Assembly (NCBI RefSeq): GCF_033807715.1
Contig: NC_084599.1
Coordinates: 13,207,125-13,271,124 of the forward strand
Origin: Cololabis saira
Taxonomy: Eukaryota; Chordata; Actinopteri; Beloniformes; Belonidae
Length of the DNA: 64,000 nucleotides
Direction of reading: 5' to 3'
A program made the position numbers and the translations under genes. Below, piece after piece: positions 37,301 through 51,200 of the stretch. Positions within the stretch are counted from its first letter, which is position 1; the number at the start of each line of letters is the position of its first letter. The notes under the pieces are model-generated. The model saw only the letters and a program-made list of their open reading frames with translations. It searched no databases and was not told the origin of the DNA.

Positions 37301-40300
37301 TAATCAGTATTTAAGAAATGCTGATGTGCTTTCATAGTGGTGTTATGTAAAAGTTGACAAAATTCAAAGTCTTCATCGTGCATAGCGCGGCTTTGAAAAC
37401 GTATATGTCAAGCATATGCGTTTCAATTTAACTGTCTTTTTGGCTGTTCAGTTTTGGCTATTTTGACAGTATTGATTTTCTACCAGATTGTTAATCTGTC
37501 TTTAAAAAGCTAAAGAAAAAATAAAAAGTCTTTAGTTTGGCACATGCTGTCAGTTTCCTGGTATAACATCAAACCTCAAACATGACCTGAGGCGTGCAGC
37601 TTACGGGAAGTGAATGAACAATAATGGTGTGGATGAGTGAGAACCTTGGGTGGAGGGGATGGGCAGATTTTACGATGAGACACGGCAGAAGATATGAGCT
37701 ATTTTTAATTTTTACTTTGCAAACAAATGTTTAAGGTCGGCAACTTGCTTGTTTGCATACTTGTAAGTATTTTTCTTCCTTTTATTTTCCCAAGGACAGT
37801 GAGTCCATGGTGTCATACTGGAATTTCAGATTAACTGCAGAAAAATGAAAGGTAGCATTACATAAGAAGGCTTATGACAGGATATAACAGGATTACTTTC
37901 TGGTGATGAATGCTGATCACTAAAAGCAACCATCGCCGCGAAAGAGCAGGCTATAAGATTTATCAGAAACAAAGTCTGATATGCAGAAAACAAAACATGC
38001 AAGAGGATGGCAGCCCTAGGCAGGTCTCAAAATCCCAAAGGTCATTGTTATAAGTAGTGTATTACATTGTGTTTTTTTATATTATCGGGAAAATGAAAAA
38101 ATAATAAACACTTGCTCCTATTGTTTGAAAATGCTTGTCAAGCTTTCGTGCATTTCTTTATTAAAACTGATGACGTCAGACCAGCGCTTCAGCAAGACAA
38201 CACTGTTGAATCCATGCATCTCTAATGCTTCAATCTTTGCTGAAAGTTTAAAAGCATGCAGGTTATGATGAACCAGCTTCTCGCTCAACTACATAGGCAT
38301 ACTAAGGACCGTGCAATTTTTCATCACGTTTGTCATTCTGTGCCTTACTCTTGTTAATGTATATATTGTTAACTGTTGAAAGCGCAGGGAAAAATATCTA
38401 CTAACAATTTAATTTTGCATCTGTGGCAGCTGAGGTACTTCATGTCCCTGATATAGACCAGGGCTGGAGTAGATCTTATGTTTTAAACTAGCAATCTACA
38501 GTGTATTGTAGAATGAAGTAATGTTTCCTTTGAAGAGGTAAAGGTGTCCGTTTAACACCATGAAGTAGTGTCAAGTTGTTCAATACTCTTGGCATGGACT
38601 GAATGTATAATGAAATGTTTATCCTTTTTTCCCCACATTTTAAAACAAGTTAAGTTCATAATAATATTAATACACAGAGGGACTGCATAATTCTGTTGGC
38701 TCTCATTTGCACCTACTTAGCTTGATTCAGATCATCAACTGAAGGGAAGTGAGCCCACCATCCTGACCATGTGACAGTAGCATTCCAAACACAAGGGTGA
38801 AAGGGTGGGTGGGCAGCACACGCAAGCAAAACAGGGCAAGGCTATTTGAGGTAATATGCAATCAAATGTTTGAGTTCATTTAGTTTGTAAATCCCATATA
38901 CAGCTAATAGAATGCTTCTTGTTGAATTGGAGAGAACCTACACTTTGTATTTCATTTTTGTTTTCATTTTGAAGTATTTGAAACGCCTTGTCCTCTCAAT
39001 ACTACAGTTCTGTGGAACTGTTTTTACAACCTTTTATAAAACTTATTTCCGTTATGAGATTAGTTTTTAACTATGAGTTTGTCGTCTGTGTGACTGTTAA
39101 ATATGACAAACTTCACCACGTTGTTGCAAGTGTTGTGTTGAAATGTCTGTCTAGCTGAGACGTCATCCTGCGTCAGCCCCCACATCCCCTTCTCTCAGCG
39201 CTGAGGGTGCACATCTATCTCACACTAAACGGACAAGCACAAGACCATCCAAACACCTTTTGTCTTAGTTTTTATATATTATTATTAGTATTAGTATTAG
39301 TATTAGTAATAATATTACTATTATAAAATAATTTTGCAGACTTCTTGATCTCAACAAACAAGTCGATGAGGAAACATTGTGCACTGAGACAGAAATCCAT
39401 AGCAGCAAGTTCTTGGGACGCTTTGGAAGAACCTACCTGCGAAGTACTTGTGGAAGTGTTCAAGGATGCCTGGTGCCGCTTTAAAGACTTGTAGCCTTTA
39501 CAACAAATATTCAGTTCAGTTCTTTCGTTCGTGACCGTTTCAATAACACTTAACATTGACTGTTGTGACATGCCAGCTCATCCTTTAGCTACCTACTTTG
39601 GTTCACTTCCCGTTGGCTCAACCAAGATCTGTCATACAATATTTCACTTTTTTGCTCTTAACTTGTTCTCATTTACTCCGGATACTTTCATTTAATGCAA
39701 AAAACATGTTAATTCCCTTGTTATGTGTATTTATTGGCAGTTTCCTGTGCATTGTGGAGCCTTGTTAGTCCTATTAATTTGTAGTAATAGTTGTCTTGTA
39801 AACTTTTTTGTTTGGATCTACACAACTAGAGGTTTTTTGAAGATGCTTGGTCTTTCAGACTCTTGCTAGGACCCTTAACATAGGGGCAAAACACACCGGA
39901 ACATTCTAGGGAGGCCTTTAAGCAGCAGGCTATCCCTGTCTCGCTTTAGTCAGACTTGGCACAACATGAAGGCCTAATTGTCAGGACATTGGGTACACTT
40001 CTCTGATTGGTTTAGGATAGCTGCTCCGGAACAGGTTTGACTAGAACCCCTGTGAGTTAGACAAGTACATTATATGATCACTTTGACCTATAAACATAAA
40101 AAAGTAAATATACAGTGCAACCTAATAGTCACTCAGACCTTCCCCTCAGAGTAACATTGGCAAGTTTAGATGCAACGCTGTCAAAGAGAGTTAAATAGGC
40201 TTTTATCTGAAAATTAGTTATTAACACTGATTGAATTATCTGATCAGAGGGCAGTTGTTCCTGGCGTGGGAAGCAGGGCTCTTTATGATCTGTTGAACAA

Positions 40301-42256
40301 CTTTTGCTGCCAATAGCTGACATACAAGTGTTTGAATGTATTTTCATTGGTTAGGTTTTGGTATTATGTGACTAAAGGGCCTTATATGCCAAAATAGATG
40401 TAAGATCTTCCATGTGTAACAGTGTAGCGTGGCTGGGCAGTATATCAACATTATAAGATATATCAAAGTCTCTCTTATAATACCAATAGGATATATAAAT
40501 TATAATATGACTGTGATATCAATTTACACTTTATGTTGCATGAAAAGTCTCTTGAAGTTGAGCCGTTTGCTTTCTTCTTGTCTCATACTCCGAAATGGTG
40601 CAGCTGATTTTTCTCTGCTCATAGTATCAGCTTAACCTCACCCCCTCTTTTTGCATCTGCACCCAGATCTTTTCACCACATGTGATGGTGTAATAGAGCC
40701 TTTTGAGGACATAAAATTGTCGGGTGGGGAGAAAAATTCCATAGGAAAAAAAAAAAAAGTCTGAATTTCTGACTTCATAAAATCAGAATTTCAGACTTTC
40801 CAAAGACAGAATGTTTTACTTTATAAGGTCAGAATTATAAAGTGACAATACACAAGTCTGTTGGAGCTGAGATATCATATGCTATTTTGTTGTGAAATCT
40901 AATGTGAATTTTTGTCCATATTCCTCAGCAATGTTCAATTCAATTCATACTTTATTAAAGACACATCTCGAGAAGAGGTCCATAGTACCATAAAAAATTA
41001 TACATATAACATACACGATATAAGACAAAGACAACAACCTATGATATTAAAGAAAACAACAACCACAATACAGAAGACTTAAAAACAACAGTGACACAAA
41101 AAGAAAACAGTGTCAGGCGCAAGTGTAGAGACATGAACGCCAGTGGTTCCACAACGTAGACATGAACCTGACTGAGCTAAGTGCAGGATTCATTAAGCAA
41201 GTGATAATGCTATTTAACGAGTTAGATACTCTACATATAAATTTGTACATTAAATTCCGTAGCACAGCAGCACAGGTTGGTACTCCAACACTAGCAAACA
41301 GATGACTGGCACTACAGCTCCTTGGGACTTTAAGAAGCAGCCTCATTATAAGCCACAGAAATGTGTTGTAGCTGTTTGACAAATTGACTCTTTGACTAGA
41401 ACTTTGTTACTGAATAAGCTGATTTATGTCTGCATGTTAAAGACAAGTTGTTCTGTCCACGAAACATGCATGACATCACACACCACAACTCTGAAATCAG
41501 AGGATACAGCTCAGTGGCAAAAAGTCTGTGATGAGAGCAAGCAAAATGAGAAGCTCAGAGCTGTGTCATTGAAGTCACAGCCCAGTAGATATGTCAGGAA
41601 CGAGGGACATGCAGACAGTTTAGCATAACACAATCCAAACAGAAAGACAGGCATCAACAGGGGTTCTGCTTATGGCCCCAGATTCACCCTATGAGAAGAC
41701 ACACCCACACACATGGTCCATTTGTTAGGGTCTGTGTGGACAAGGCCAACAGCTGGTCCCTGAAAGGGAGAACGTCAGATAAGGCTTGTTTCAGTCAGCT
41801 GACCACAGAGGTGGTGTGGGAGAATTAATAGCTCTGTGTCCTACCATCACACCCACATACACAGACAGATAGGCACTAAAGAAAGTAACAGAGAAGATTT
41901 CAAGGCATACACACTGTCATTTTGAACCAACTGCAATACTGCTGGTATTTTATTGCTGCTTTTATGTCAGACACATCTTTGCGTTATGACTCACTCACTC
42001 CCATCCCTGTTAAAGTTGTTTCAGCTATATTAACACAACTTTTAAACACGTTTTTGAAGTTTTTTTTTTTTTTTTCAATATCTTTTTATTTCACAAAAGA
42101 AAGGCAATCACAAACATCCTAAATAACAGTAGGTCTTTCTTTACAATTTTCTTTTGTGCACACAAGCGAAATCTCGCCTACAACCCACCCCTCCCACCAC
42201 CACCCCAAAAAAACACAAAAACAGACACACGAAATAAATAAATAAAAAAAAAAAAC

Positions 42257-42299
<43 letters not shown>

Positions 42300-45200
42300 A
42301 GTAACAGTAGGGGCATCAAAACTCAAATACCTACAGATACATAGGTTACATAAAGTAAATGACAACAATAAAACAGCAATCAGCGTATGATGAAGTTTAC
42401 AATGAATGAAGCTCTAAGCCAGAAAATAATGGGAACCAAAATTCTTGAAAAAGATGGTTTTTGAAGTTTTGAAGTGACTATATAACAGTCTGATACAGTA
42501 ATTTGATTAAATGTAATTGTGAATTGTCCAGCTTATCCGGTTTGACAGTGTTTGTATTATGACCCCAGAAAAGACGATGAGATTTGTGCATATCGATATC
42601 CGTGAGTGAAGTGCTGGGTTTACTGTCTCTGTGGGAAAACTTAAACTAGAATAAACACAAAGACATGGTGAAAGGAGAGAGAGAGAAGAGACGATGGGGA
42701 TGGGGGGAAAAGGCGGACTGAGCTTAAAAAGACTGTCTGGGATGAATAATGTCAAGAGATCTCATGGAGATATGTGATAGAAATGGTAAGGTCATCTGAG
42801 GTGTCACTTTGTTTGTGTATGAGTGGGTGTGAAGGGTAAGTGGGAGGCCAGTGTGACTTGTTTCCTGTCCTTGGAAAAGCAGGCAAGCTGGCATTGTGTA
42901 GGAGGGGAAAGCCCTGTGCTTGGCCTGGCTGAGGCCTCATTTTTCTGGCTTTACACTAAAACAAGTTATTAAGCTTACACGCATTTAAGTCAGGAGTTTT
43001 AACTGTTTCTAACCTGATTTTTGTGTTTTTAATAGTATAAGTATATTGTTGCTTCTATTGTGCAACAGTAACCTAGGTTAGAGGTAGAGAAATGTTTTTC
43101 AGACTGGGTAGATGATTTAACAATGATGGGATTGTTTATAAGGTTTAGCAAAAACAATTGGGTGTCTCCAGTAGTGTGAGTCAGTCAGTGAGTAGTCATG
43201 TTCTTGCAATACTTAAAAAGAAATATATTATGGATTTGTCACATGTTGAAACAATTTCCTGAGGTATTAATAAAATATCTTTTATGTATTTTGGTCAGTT
43301 TATCACAAGGACAGTAGCAAAACATCCCTTTTCAGCTATATCTTTGTACCTCTATATGTAGCAGCCAGAGGTGGACAGAGTACTCGACCCCAGTACTTGA
43401 GTAAGAGTACAAATACTACTGGTCAAAATTTACTCCGTTACAAGTAAAAGTAGCTCAGTCAAAATATTACTCGAGTAAGAGTAGAAAAGTACTTGCTTTT
43501 AAAGGTACTTAAGTATCCAAAAGTAAATGCTTATAAATTTACTTTAAGTAAAAGTAAGAGTAAGAGTACATTTCTTATTTTCACATCAGTAAATTACTAT
43601 ATTTTTTCTAAAAAATACTTTGGCGGTATCGTTTTGAGGAGGCTTGACGTATTTCCGCTTTACGTACATCCCAGTGCAGAGCGTGCACTGTGATAGGTCT
43701 CCTGCTTTGACAAAAACAGCTTGTGTCCAATAGGATTTTAGGGAAGAAGAAAAAAGAGCAGACCTGAAAGTAACGAGTACTTTTCAGCCTTCCTAGAAAT
43801 TTACTCGAGTAAAAGTAAAAATATTTGTCTTGGAAATGTATTCAAGTAAGAGTAATAAGTACCAAAGAAATCTAATACTCAAGTAAAGTACAAATCCTCT
43901 AGATATGTACTTAAGTACAGTACTCAAGTAAATTTACTCCGTTAATGTCCACCACTGGTAGCAGCTGACTTTTGGAGTTGTAATCAGACATTCAACTTCT
44001 GCTGTCTTGGTTGGCCATACCCATCCACCCATCCACTTGGCGAAGATTGTCTCTTGTGAAATCTGCCGCGTAACCCTCTCATTCTGAACCGTTTCCACCG
44101 GCACAGAATGTACCAATCCAATTGCAGCAGGAAACAGACAGGCTTGGGATGGCTCATACATGTATAAGAATGTCCCAGAGCTTTGCACTGCTGTACATAC
44201 TTCCAATGTCCAACAAATGCAGCATGATTTGAAGTTGGATGGAGATAAAGATGAGGAAGCTAGATAATTTTACTCTGATCTCGGTCTCTGTTGTCACAGT
44301 ACCCTGCAAGTCCAAACTACTGACTGTATGAGAAGGTTTCAGACTCAGGGCCTCTAAACAAAGTATCAGTGATGTGTTATGTTGGAGTTTTTGATTTGGT
44401 AGTCACTTGAGACACATAAATATGTTCTTAGGTAGAGAAAAAAATATATTTTCTTTATAATATGACCCCGGGCACTTACTTTAACTGTTATTGATCTTTC
44501 TAAAGAAAGAAAAAGAAATAAAATGTACTTAATAAACAGTACTTATAACAATATTAATAATAGAATAATATTGCCAAAATGTAGACCTAGAGGGAAAAAT
44601 CAGTTCCCAAACAAATCCCCAAAAAAGGAAGTGCACTTAAAGGGTCCATGTCGGTGTCCATGTTTCTATTTGATAATCGCGACCTAAAACAGTCAGTTAT
44701 TATTCAAAAGGGAATAGTAACTTGAATAAACAAAGTTTTATAAAGCTCACTAAGAGATATCTTTGCTGCACTACCTTCTATAGTAACCCTGAAGCTTATC
44801 AGTGCCACTGTCATCACCACCGTCACTGTAGTCATTGTGTCTGAAACAGCTGTTGCTCACAGCAACAGAAGTAGTGCTAAAAGTCTTGTACTTTTTAATA
44901 TCTGCTTTCCCTGGAATTTCCTAGTTAGCCATTGTTATGGTGGATTCGTTGGAATATCCAAAAGGAGGACAGTGTGACACTGTTTAAGATTGCTTATCAG
45001 GACACATGATTAATTATAGCTTTGCTTTAAGATTTTATGTTTAGACATGCATTTTTCCAGCTTTGATCCATACAATTTATAACCAAAACTTGTATTGAAA
45101 ACCATAATTCTGCAGCTCTGCCTGCCTCTTGTGAGCTGAAGAAACTAATAGGAGCTGTTTTTCGCCACTGTGTGCCTGCATTTATCATCGGCGGCCAGGC

Positions 45201-48200
45201 ATCTGTCATTATCCTAACACTCGAACACAATTTTCTGCTATTGTGGATACAGTGTTTGATATATGCATACATGCAGTGGTCTCTTGCAAACTGCGAGGGG
45301 AAAATAGTACATTCTGGTCCTTTTTCTATACACAAGTGGTCAAAAGAAAACTGTGTAAATTAAAGTTACAAATGATGCTTCAAATTGAAGTGAAAGAGGA
45401 ACAAGAACAAAGACAAATTACACGATGATTGGACAAATGACAGGAAAATATGTGTCCATGGGTTTTCACATAAACATGCACACATAAGCACACATTCTGT
45501 TTTCTTTTTAACACAATGACAAAAGACAATTAGGCTTCCAAGCATTTTTAATTCCCTGAAAGGGAAAGCAATATTGGAAGGAACATTTGCACATATTTGC
45601 AGATCGTTTATTTTTTTTCATTGCACAGCAGGAAATAAAAATGGGAGCACAGAGAGGCGGTGTGCAGTGAAAAAGGACAGATTACCATCAGAGCAGTTGG
45701 AATTCGAGCCTTATCTCAGCCTGGCAGGGCCCACTCACAGGAGCAGTAGATGAAGTAGCCCTGGGTTTGGGCCTGCCGCGGGACAAACACTGGTGCCTCT
45801 GTTACGCTTGGCTTAACAACATGATTAGTATGGTCCTGGGGTTGGACACGTCTTGGTCAACACCAACACAACTGCTGCAGCTTTAGCATAGGCTTGAATT
45901 GATTTGCTGTGATCTTGCACATTAAAATGAATTTAATTTTATGAGTTTTATAACCATAACCACCTTAAAAATGAAATCTGTAATTACTAATGTAATTTTA
46001 ACCCTGTTTAAGTTGTCTTTCATTAAACATAGATTTTTTTTTTTAAGTGAAATCTATATTTTTAATAAAAGCCAAAGCTACAAACCTTTCATTAGCCGTT
46101 CATCTGTTGTTTTGCTCTCTATTTTCCATGTTGAAACATGTGTCTTTGCTTGGCTGTGTGTTTCCACAGTTATCCTATCATGGCATGATGCCTTTGGTGA
46201 CACAGTGTCCCTTTTCTCAGCCTTGTTTACTCTTCTATCCTCTGTCAGAAGTGCCCAGAAAAGAGAGTGCAGCGTAAGAAGTGATAACACAGTATGACTA
46301 GACATGATGACACGAATGATGGAGAGTAAATGATTATAATGGACACAAAAAGGTTGAATACGGCAGGTAATGTGTTTGGCAGAGGTAGTGATGTTTTACA
46401 GGGAGTCAAGTCCCTGTACCCTTAAGCTGCTTCCTGTACTTGGTTATCTAGAAGGTAGAGATACTTTGTTGAGTCTTCCTGCAGCGCTCATGTCTAGTCT
46501 TGCCCTCAGGAAGTGCACACATACACACACCCAGGGAGAAAAGGAAAGAGAACGGCTGTGAGAGAGTTGAAGAGCAAACTTTAATCATACGGTTAGCAGC
46601 AAGCATTGATAAGCTGAGTGTTACACTCTTCCAAAAGCTTTTGTTTTACAGTACACAGCCGTCTATATGCCACGTTCAGTAAGAGTCTTTGTCTTTTTTT
46701 GTTTCTTTCTTTATTTATTTACCCAAAATGCCATTCTGCAATTTGTTTATAAAGTTCATACAAACAAGGTTAAGATGACTTCACAACTACACAAAATTTG
46801 TCAATAAAATACAAACAATAAATACAAAAGAAGGAAAGTACAAGAGATGTATCATAAAAAGTAAATCCGGCAGCACAAGTATGCACATGTGTGTGTCAGT
46901 ACATGCAGTGTCTGCCTACCATCATCCTCACCGTGTCCCATTCCCACATGATGTCGTCATTTTGACATTTAAAGCTCCAAGTCTCATCCTCTCGTGCCTG
47001 TGAAACATTTTCAGCTAAACCGTAATGGCCAACAGGCAGCAACGACAGAAGTCAGCACAGAATCTCAACATTAATCATTGGCAGCAGATTAAGACTTAGT
47101 CATTGCCAAAGCTAATCATTTATCTGTTTCAAGACTTTTTGTACTTCTGGCTTTCACAGAACAGTGTGGTCCTTTCCTTTGCGGTCCCTACAGTATATTG
47201 TGCTCACTTGTTTGGATGTACCATATTATTGTCAGTTAAAGTTTAACCCTGGAGAAAGCAGATGGAATTGAAGAAGCAAGACATTTGGGGAAATAGGCTT
47301 ATCTGCTATCTTGCAGGGACCTGGATGAAAAACCTTATAACATGAATAAAATTACACGGCTGTAGACTAAACTTGAGTCTTCCACTTACAGCCTGTTTAC
47401 TTGGCTTATCAAAACGACTGCAAACTGAGATGTAATTTAAGTGAAGTTTACTTATACATAACAAATGTATCCCTGTCATTTCACTAGTTTAGAGGTATTA
47501 TGGGATTAACTATCATCTGGCAGGGACTACTTTTTTCATGTTGGTCGACTGATTGTCTTATTATGCTAAGATATGCCTGGCTGTAGTACTAAAGGACTTT
47601 CTGTTGAATTATCAGTTCACGCCTCTCCCCATTCGATCCTGTTTCCTGTGATAAGAAATGTACCAGTCAGATAACTTGATCATGCAAGGGATTTACTAAT
47701 CTGTGAGCATAATCAGAAGGCTTGACAATATCATAAAAGTTTTTGCATTTCAGTGTTAAACTTTTGGATACTTCTAATCTTTGGGCAGCTGAAGAGCTGA
47801 AAGGGGTTGTTACTAATCAGCGGTGATCCGTCAGTGCTTGACAAATATAGAAACTGAAAGTCAAAATCTTACCTCCAGTTCTTGCTAAATTGTAAATGAC
47901 GCACCTTGACTTTGTCACCCTGCACATCTTCTCATTTTGTCTGTTGCCTCTAGTTTTTTCTTGCGGCAAAGATTTGCTAACATACAAGCAAGTTGTTGCT
48001 CAATGTGAGCATTATCACGAAATCTTCAGATTACTGGAAGGGGTGCATTACTCCCTCTGGCACAATAATTTCTGCAAATATCGTGCGTATGATGCTTCAT
48101 TTTCAAATCTTGTAATACCACATGTGTGTGAGATTGGGGTGAAGATCATCTGTAAACCTTTAGCTTTATGTTTTTGATACAACCTGACTTCTAAATCAGA

Positions 48201-51200
48201 CATGATTTTGAAACTCTTTGTACTCTTAAGTCCAGCATGCATGCATGCACTAAATACATTTATAAGGGTGTCCTATAATATAATATCCTGAACTGTGAAA
48301 TACAAGTTTGCTTTCTCAACTGTGAAGCTATGTTTTTGAAATTTAAGGTTTGCCTGTTATATGAATATGAATAACATCTACGATCCTTTCTTCATTACCT
48401 TTTTTAGGCTGTATGAAAAGCATGGAGGTATGAGAATTTCTTAAAATGACCCACGGTGTGGAAATATAAATGCATGCAGTTGTTCCCATGAAGCATACAC
48501 ACCCACACAATAACCAAAAAAAGGGAGCAATATTATTTTTTGCTTTCCTTAGTCCATATGTTGTCTTCTACCGTACCGCACCACCCCATCACTGGATCTG
48601 TGCCCCCTCACAGCCATGTTTATCAGTCTCTGGGGGCCCAGGGTGCCTGTGAGAGGCTAGTTAAAGAACATGGCATGCTAATGGCTCAGAAAGGATATGA
48701 ATAGAGGGCCGACTGGAAAGCAGCCAAAGCTGAAATGACACACACAAATAGTCTTATTATACCTGTCCCTTGCTTTCTCTTTTACATGCTCTCTTTCACA
48801 CATCTGTGCTTAATTAAGTTTTGTTCAGTCTACTCATGTTACTCCCAAAGGTGTATTATCGGTTAAAATCAATAATGAAGGTGGCACATTTATTTTCTTG
48901 AAAGCTCAGTTATACTCTTTTCACACCGTTTAATTTTTTTGGGGTACACACATTTCTCTTTTGCTCTTTTTCTTGTTCCTTAATTTTGTCTTATGGTTAT
49001 GGTTTTATGACCGTGTTTTGACGTTGTCCACTATTGTTTTAATTTAGGCCATTTTCTTAATCTTTCATAGGTTGAAGCTAACCCCTCTTCTTTTTCTTTG
49101 TCTTCAGGACCTGTCCTGCATTGATGACCTCTCCACAAACTCTCTGTTCTCCTCTCCGGCTGATTCGCTGTCAGAGTATGCTGATGCCCAGTCCTTCATT
49201 AGCACAGACAACCTGGACACAGTCCCCACAATCTGGGATGTCAACACTAGTACCACAACCACACCAGCACAGAGCCACTTAGAGGTCAGTAGCAAGCTCT
49301 CACGCAAATCATTACCATAGAAATACATTCCTAAACCAAAAACTTTCCATTTGGATGTACCCAACTTCAGACTTTTTTAAATCAGAACATGGAAACTGTA
49401 CTGAGGGAGGCGGACCTTTTAAGAAATTAAACAAACAATGGTGTCATTGTCCTTATGCTGTAAACATCACTGCTTCCTTGGCTCACTGCCATGTTTCATT
49501 CAGTGATGTGACCAGCTCGGTGTAGCACAACCAATGTTTGTTTTTATAAAATATATACCAGTACACTATACAATTCATGCTCTGTTTTTACCACAGTCTC
49601 AGTATAATCTATACTGAAAATACTAGCTTTGTATGATAGTGCATAGACTTGAATAGTTATTTGGTTAAACAAGGAAAGACCATTTTTCCCTAGTGATGTT
49701 AATTTTTTTTCTTACCAAAAGGTGTGCCTTTTTTTTCTTTTCTTTTTTTTTTTTTTTTTAGAAGTCAGGGTTAGGGGTGTGTAAATCCCACTTCCAAGCA
49801 AATGCAGTGTGATGTAAAGTTGGGTGGAGATAAAGGTAAAGAGGATGGATAATTGTACTCTCACCCGAGTCTGATATAACCTGCAAATCTAAACAGAATT
49901 AGGTGGCCCCAGACAAAGTAAAAGTGTTTTGGTTTTTTTAAAGGGTTTTTGAGTTTATGGGGACTCCAGACACAATGGAATATATGCTCTCAGTATAAAC
50001 TATTGATTAAGCATCACAAGTTTCAAATAGGCCAATTTCTGCAAGTTGAGATATAAAACCCAAATAGTCCTAACAAGCAAAAATTAAAACCAGCAAATTT
50101 CACATTTTTGGGAGAGATGATAATAGGACTATGAGAACAATTAGGATTCAGAGATATGTACTATGTGCTACAGTATCATTATATCATAATTGGACTCTGT
50201 CTGCCTCACCCTGTTAAATTCTGCTTACAGAAATGTTAAATGACTTCGAATGATAAAGCGGTTTATGTTTATGTTATTGATTCTTGATTTTTTTGGGGGG
50301 GGATTTACAAAAAACAACATTAGAAATGTTGATGAACATTACGTTAGCCATCTTATGAAACTGACTTTGCACTCAAATGTTGTTTCTGTCTCTGTCTGTC
50401 TGCTGACATTGCTTTTGAACTCTTGTTGAATTAGATCGATTCAAACATATCTTTTTGATATGATCAGAGAACATTTATTTCTCCTGGTTTCTGAAAGCCT
50501 TTTATGTTTTCCTTTTCATTCTGTCCTCATTTCATCCAGTTTGATTCGCAGACACACACAGCTTTATCTGCCTTCTGTTTCTGTCTTTTCACTGACGAAC
50601 AAATTACATTTTGTTGATTGCTGCGCTTTAAGACATCTATGAAATTCCCACACACATGTGAAGACAAACACATGCTGTGATTATCCTTATTTTTTCATCT
50701 TTTTTTAATTTCATAATGCACTGGTGTTTATTTGAGTTTGTATTTCTTTATTTTTTGCTTTGTTGACAGCAGAATGGCACCAGCAGGTTTCAAGGCTTGG
50801 CCAGTTTGGATGATATAACTGCTATTATCAGCACTCCACCTTTAGGAGGATTCCAGGTAGCCACACCAACCTCTCCAGTCTGATCTCCAGTCAGAATGAA
50901 ACCTAGCTCTCAGATGAGCCTATTCAATATCAAGTTTCAATAATACAAGCAGAATCCAGGTTTTGTTTCACATCTAATTTGTGTTTGCAGGGAAACAATA
51001 TTGTTGTAGACTGAAACATAAGTTTCTCTAATATGAAGATCAATATTTTGAACAGCAGTACATGAAATTTAATTCGTAGGTGAAAATCTAACATGCATTC
51101 TCGGTTCACCAAGTCCGTGACCCGACAGATGTTAAAAGTAATTATATACGTTAACTTCATCTGTAATTAAGAAACATTTATATCATGTTTTGTCTGTGTT

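Larger units (their letters stand above)
31051..40920. other. Intron 3, central part
   Basis: Mostly unassigned AT-rich DNA. It holds a GA-rich patch at 31746-31770, a (TA)n(TG)n microsatellite at 34302-34366, a C/T-only tract at 35789-35842 and a candidate exon-like frame at 34793-34905. A possible retroposon 3' end (ttatttataagggaccatgt) is at about 32530-32620. No conserved protein domain recognised. Confidence 0.45.

Noticed and set aside
39272..39571. Minus-strand frame with [12 protein letters not shown], considered as a zinc finger
   Set aside because: The Cys and His spacing fits no C2H2 or BED finger, and the rest is a TNTN repeat.
42119..42368. Phe-rich minus-strand frames
   Set aside because: Translation of the long A runs in a retroposed fragment.
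47896..48177. 93-codon frame that looked protein-like
   Set aside because: No family recognised and no acceptor/donor pair in a phase usable by sbno2.
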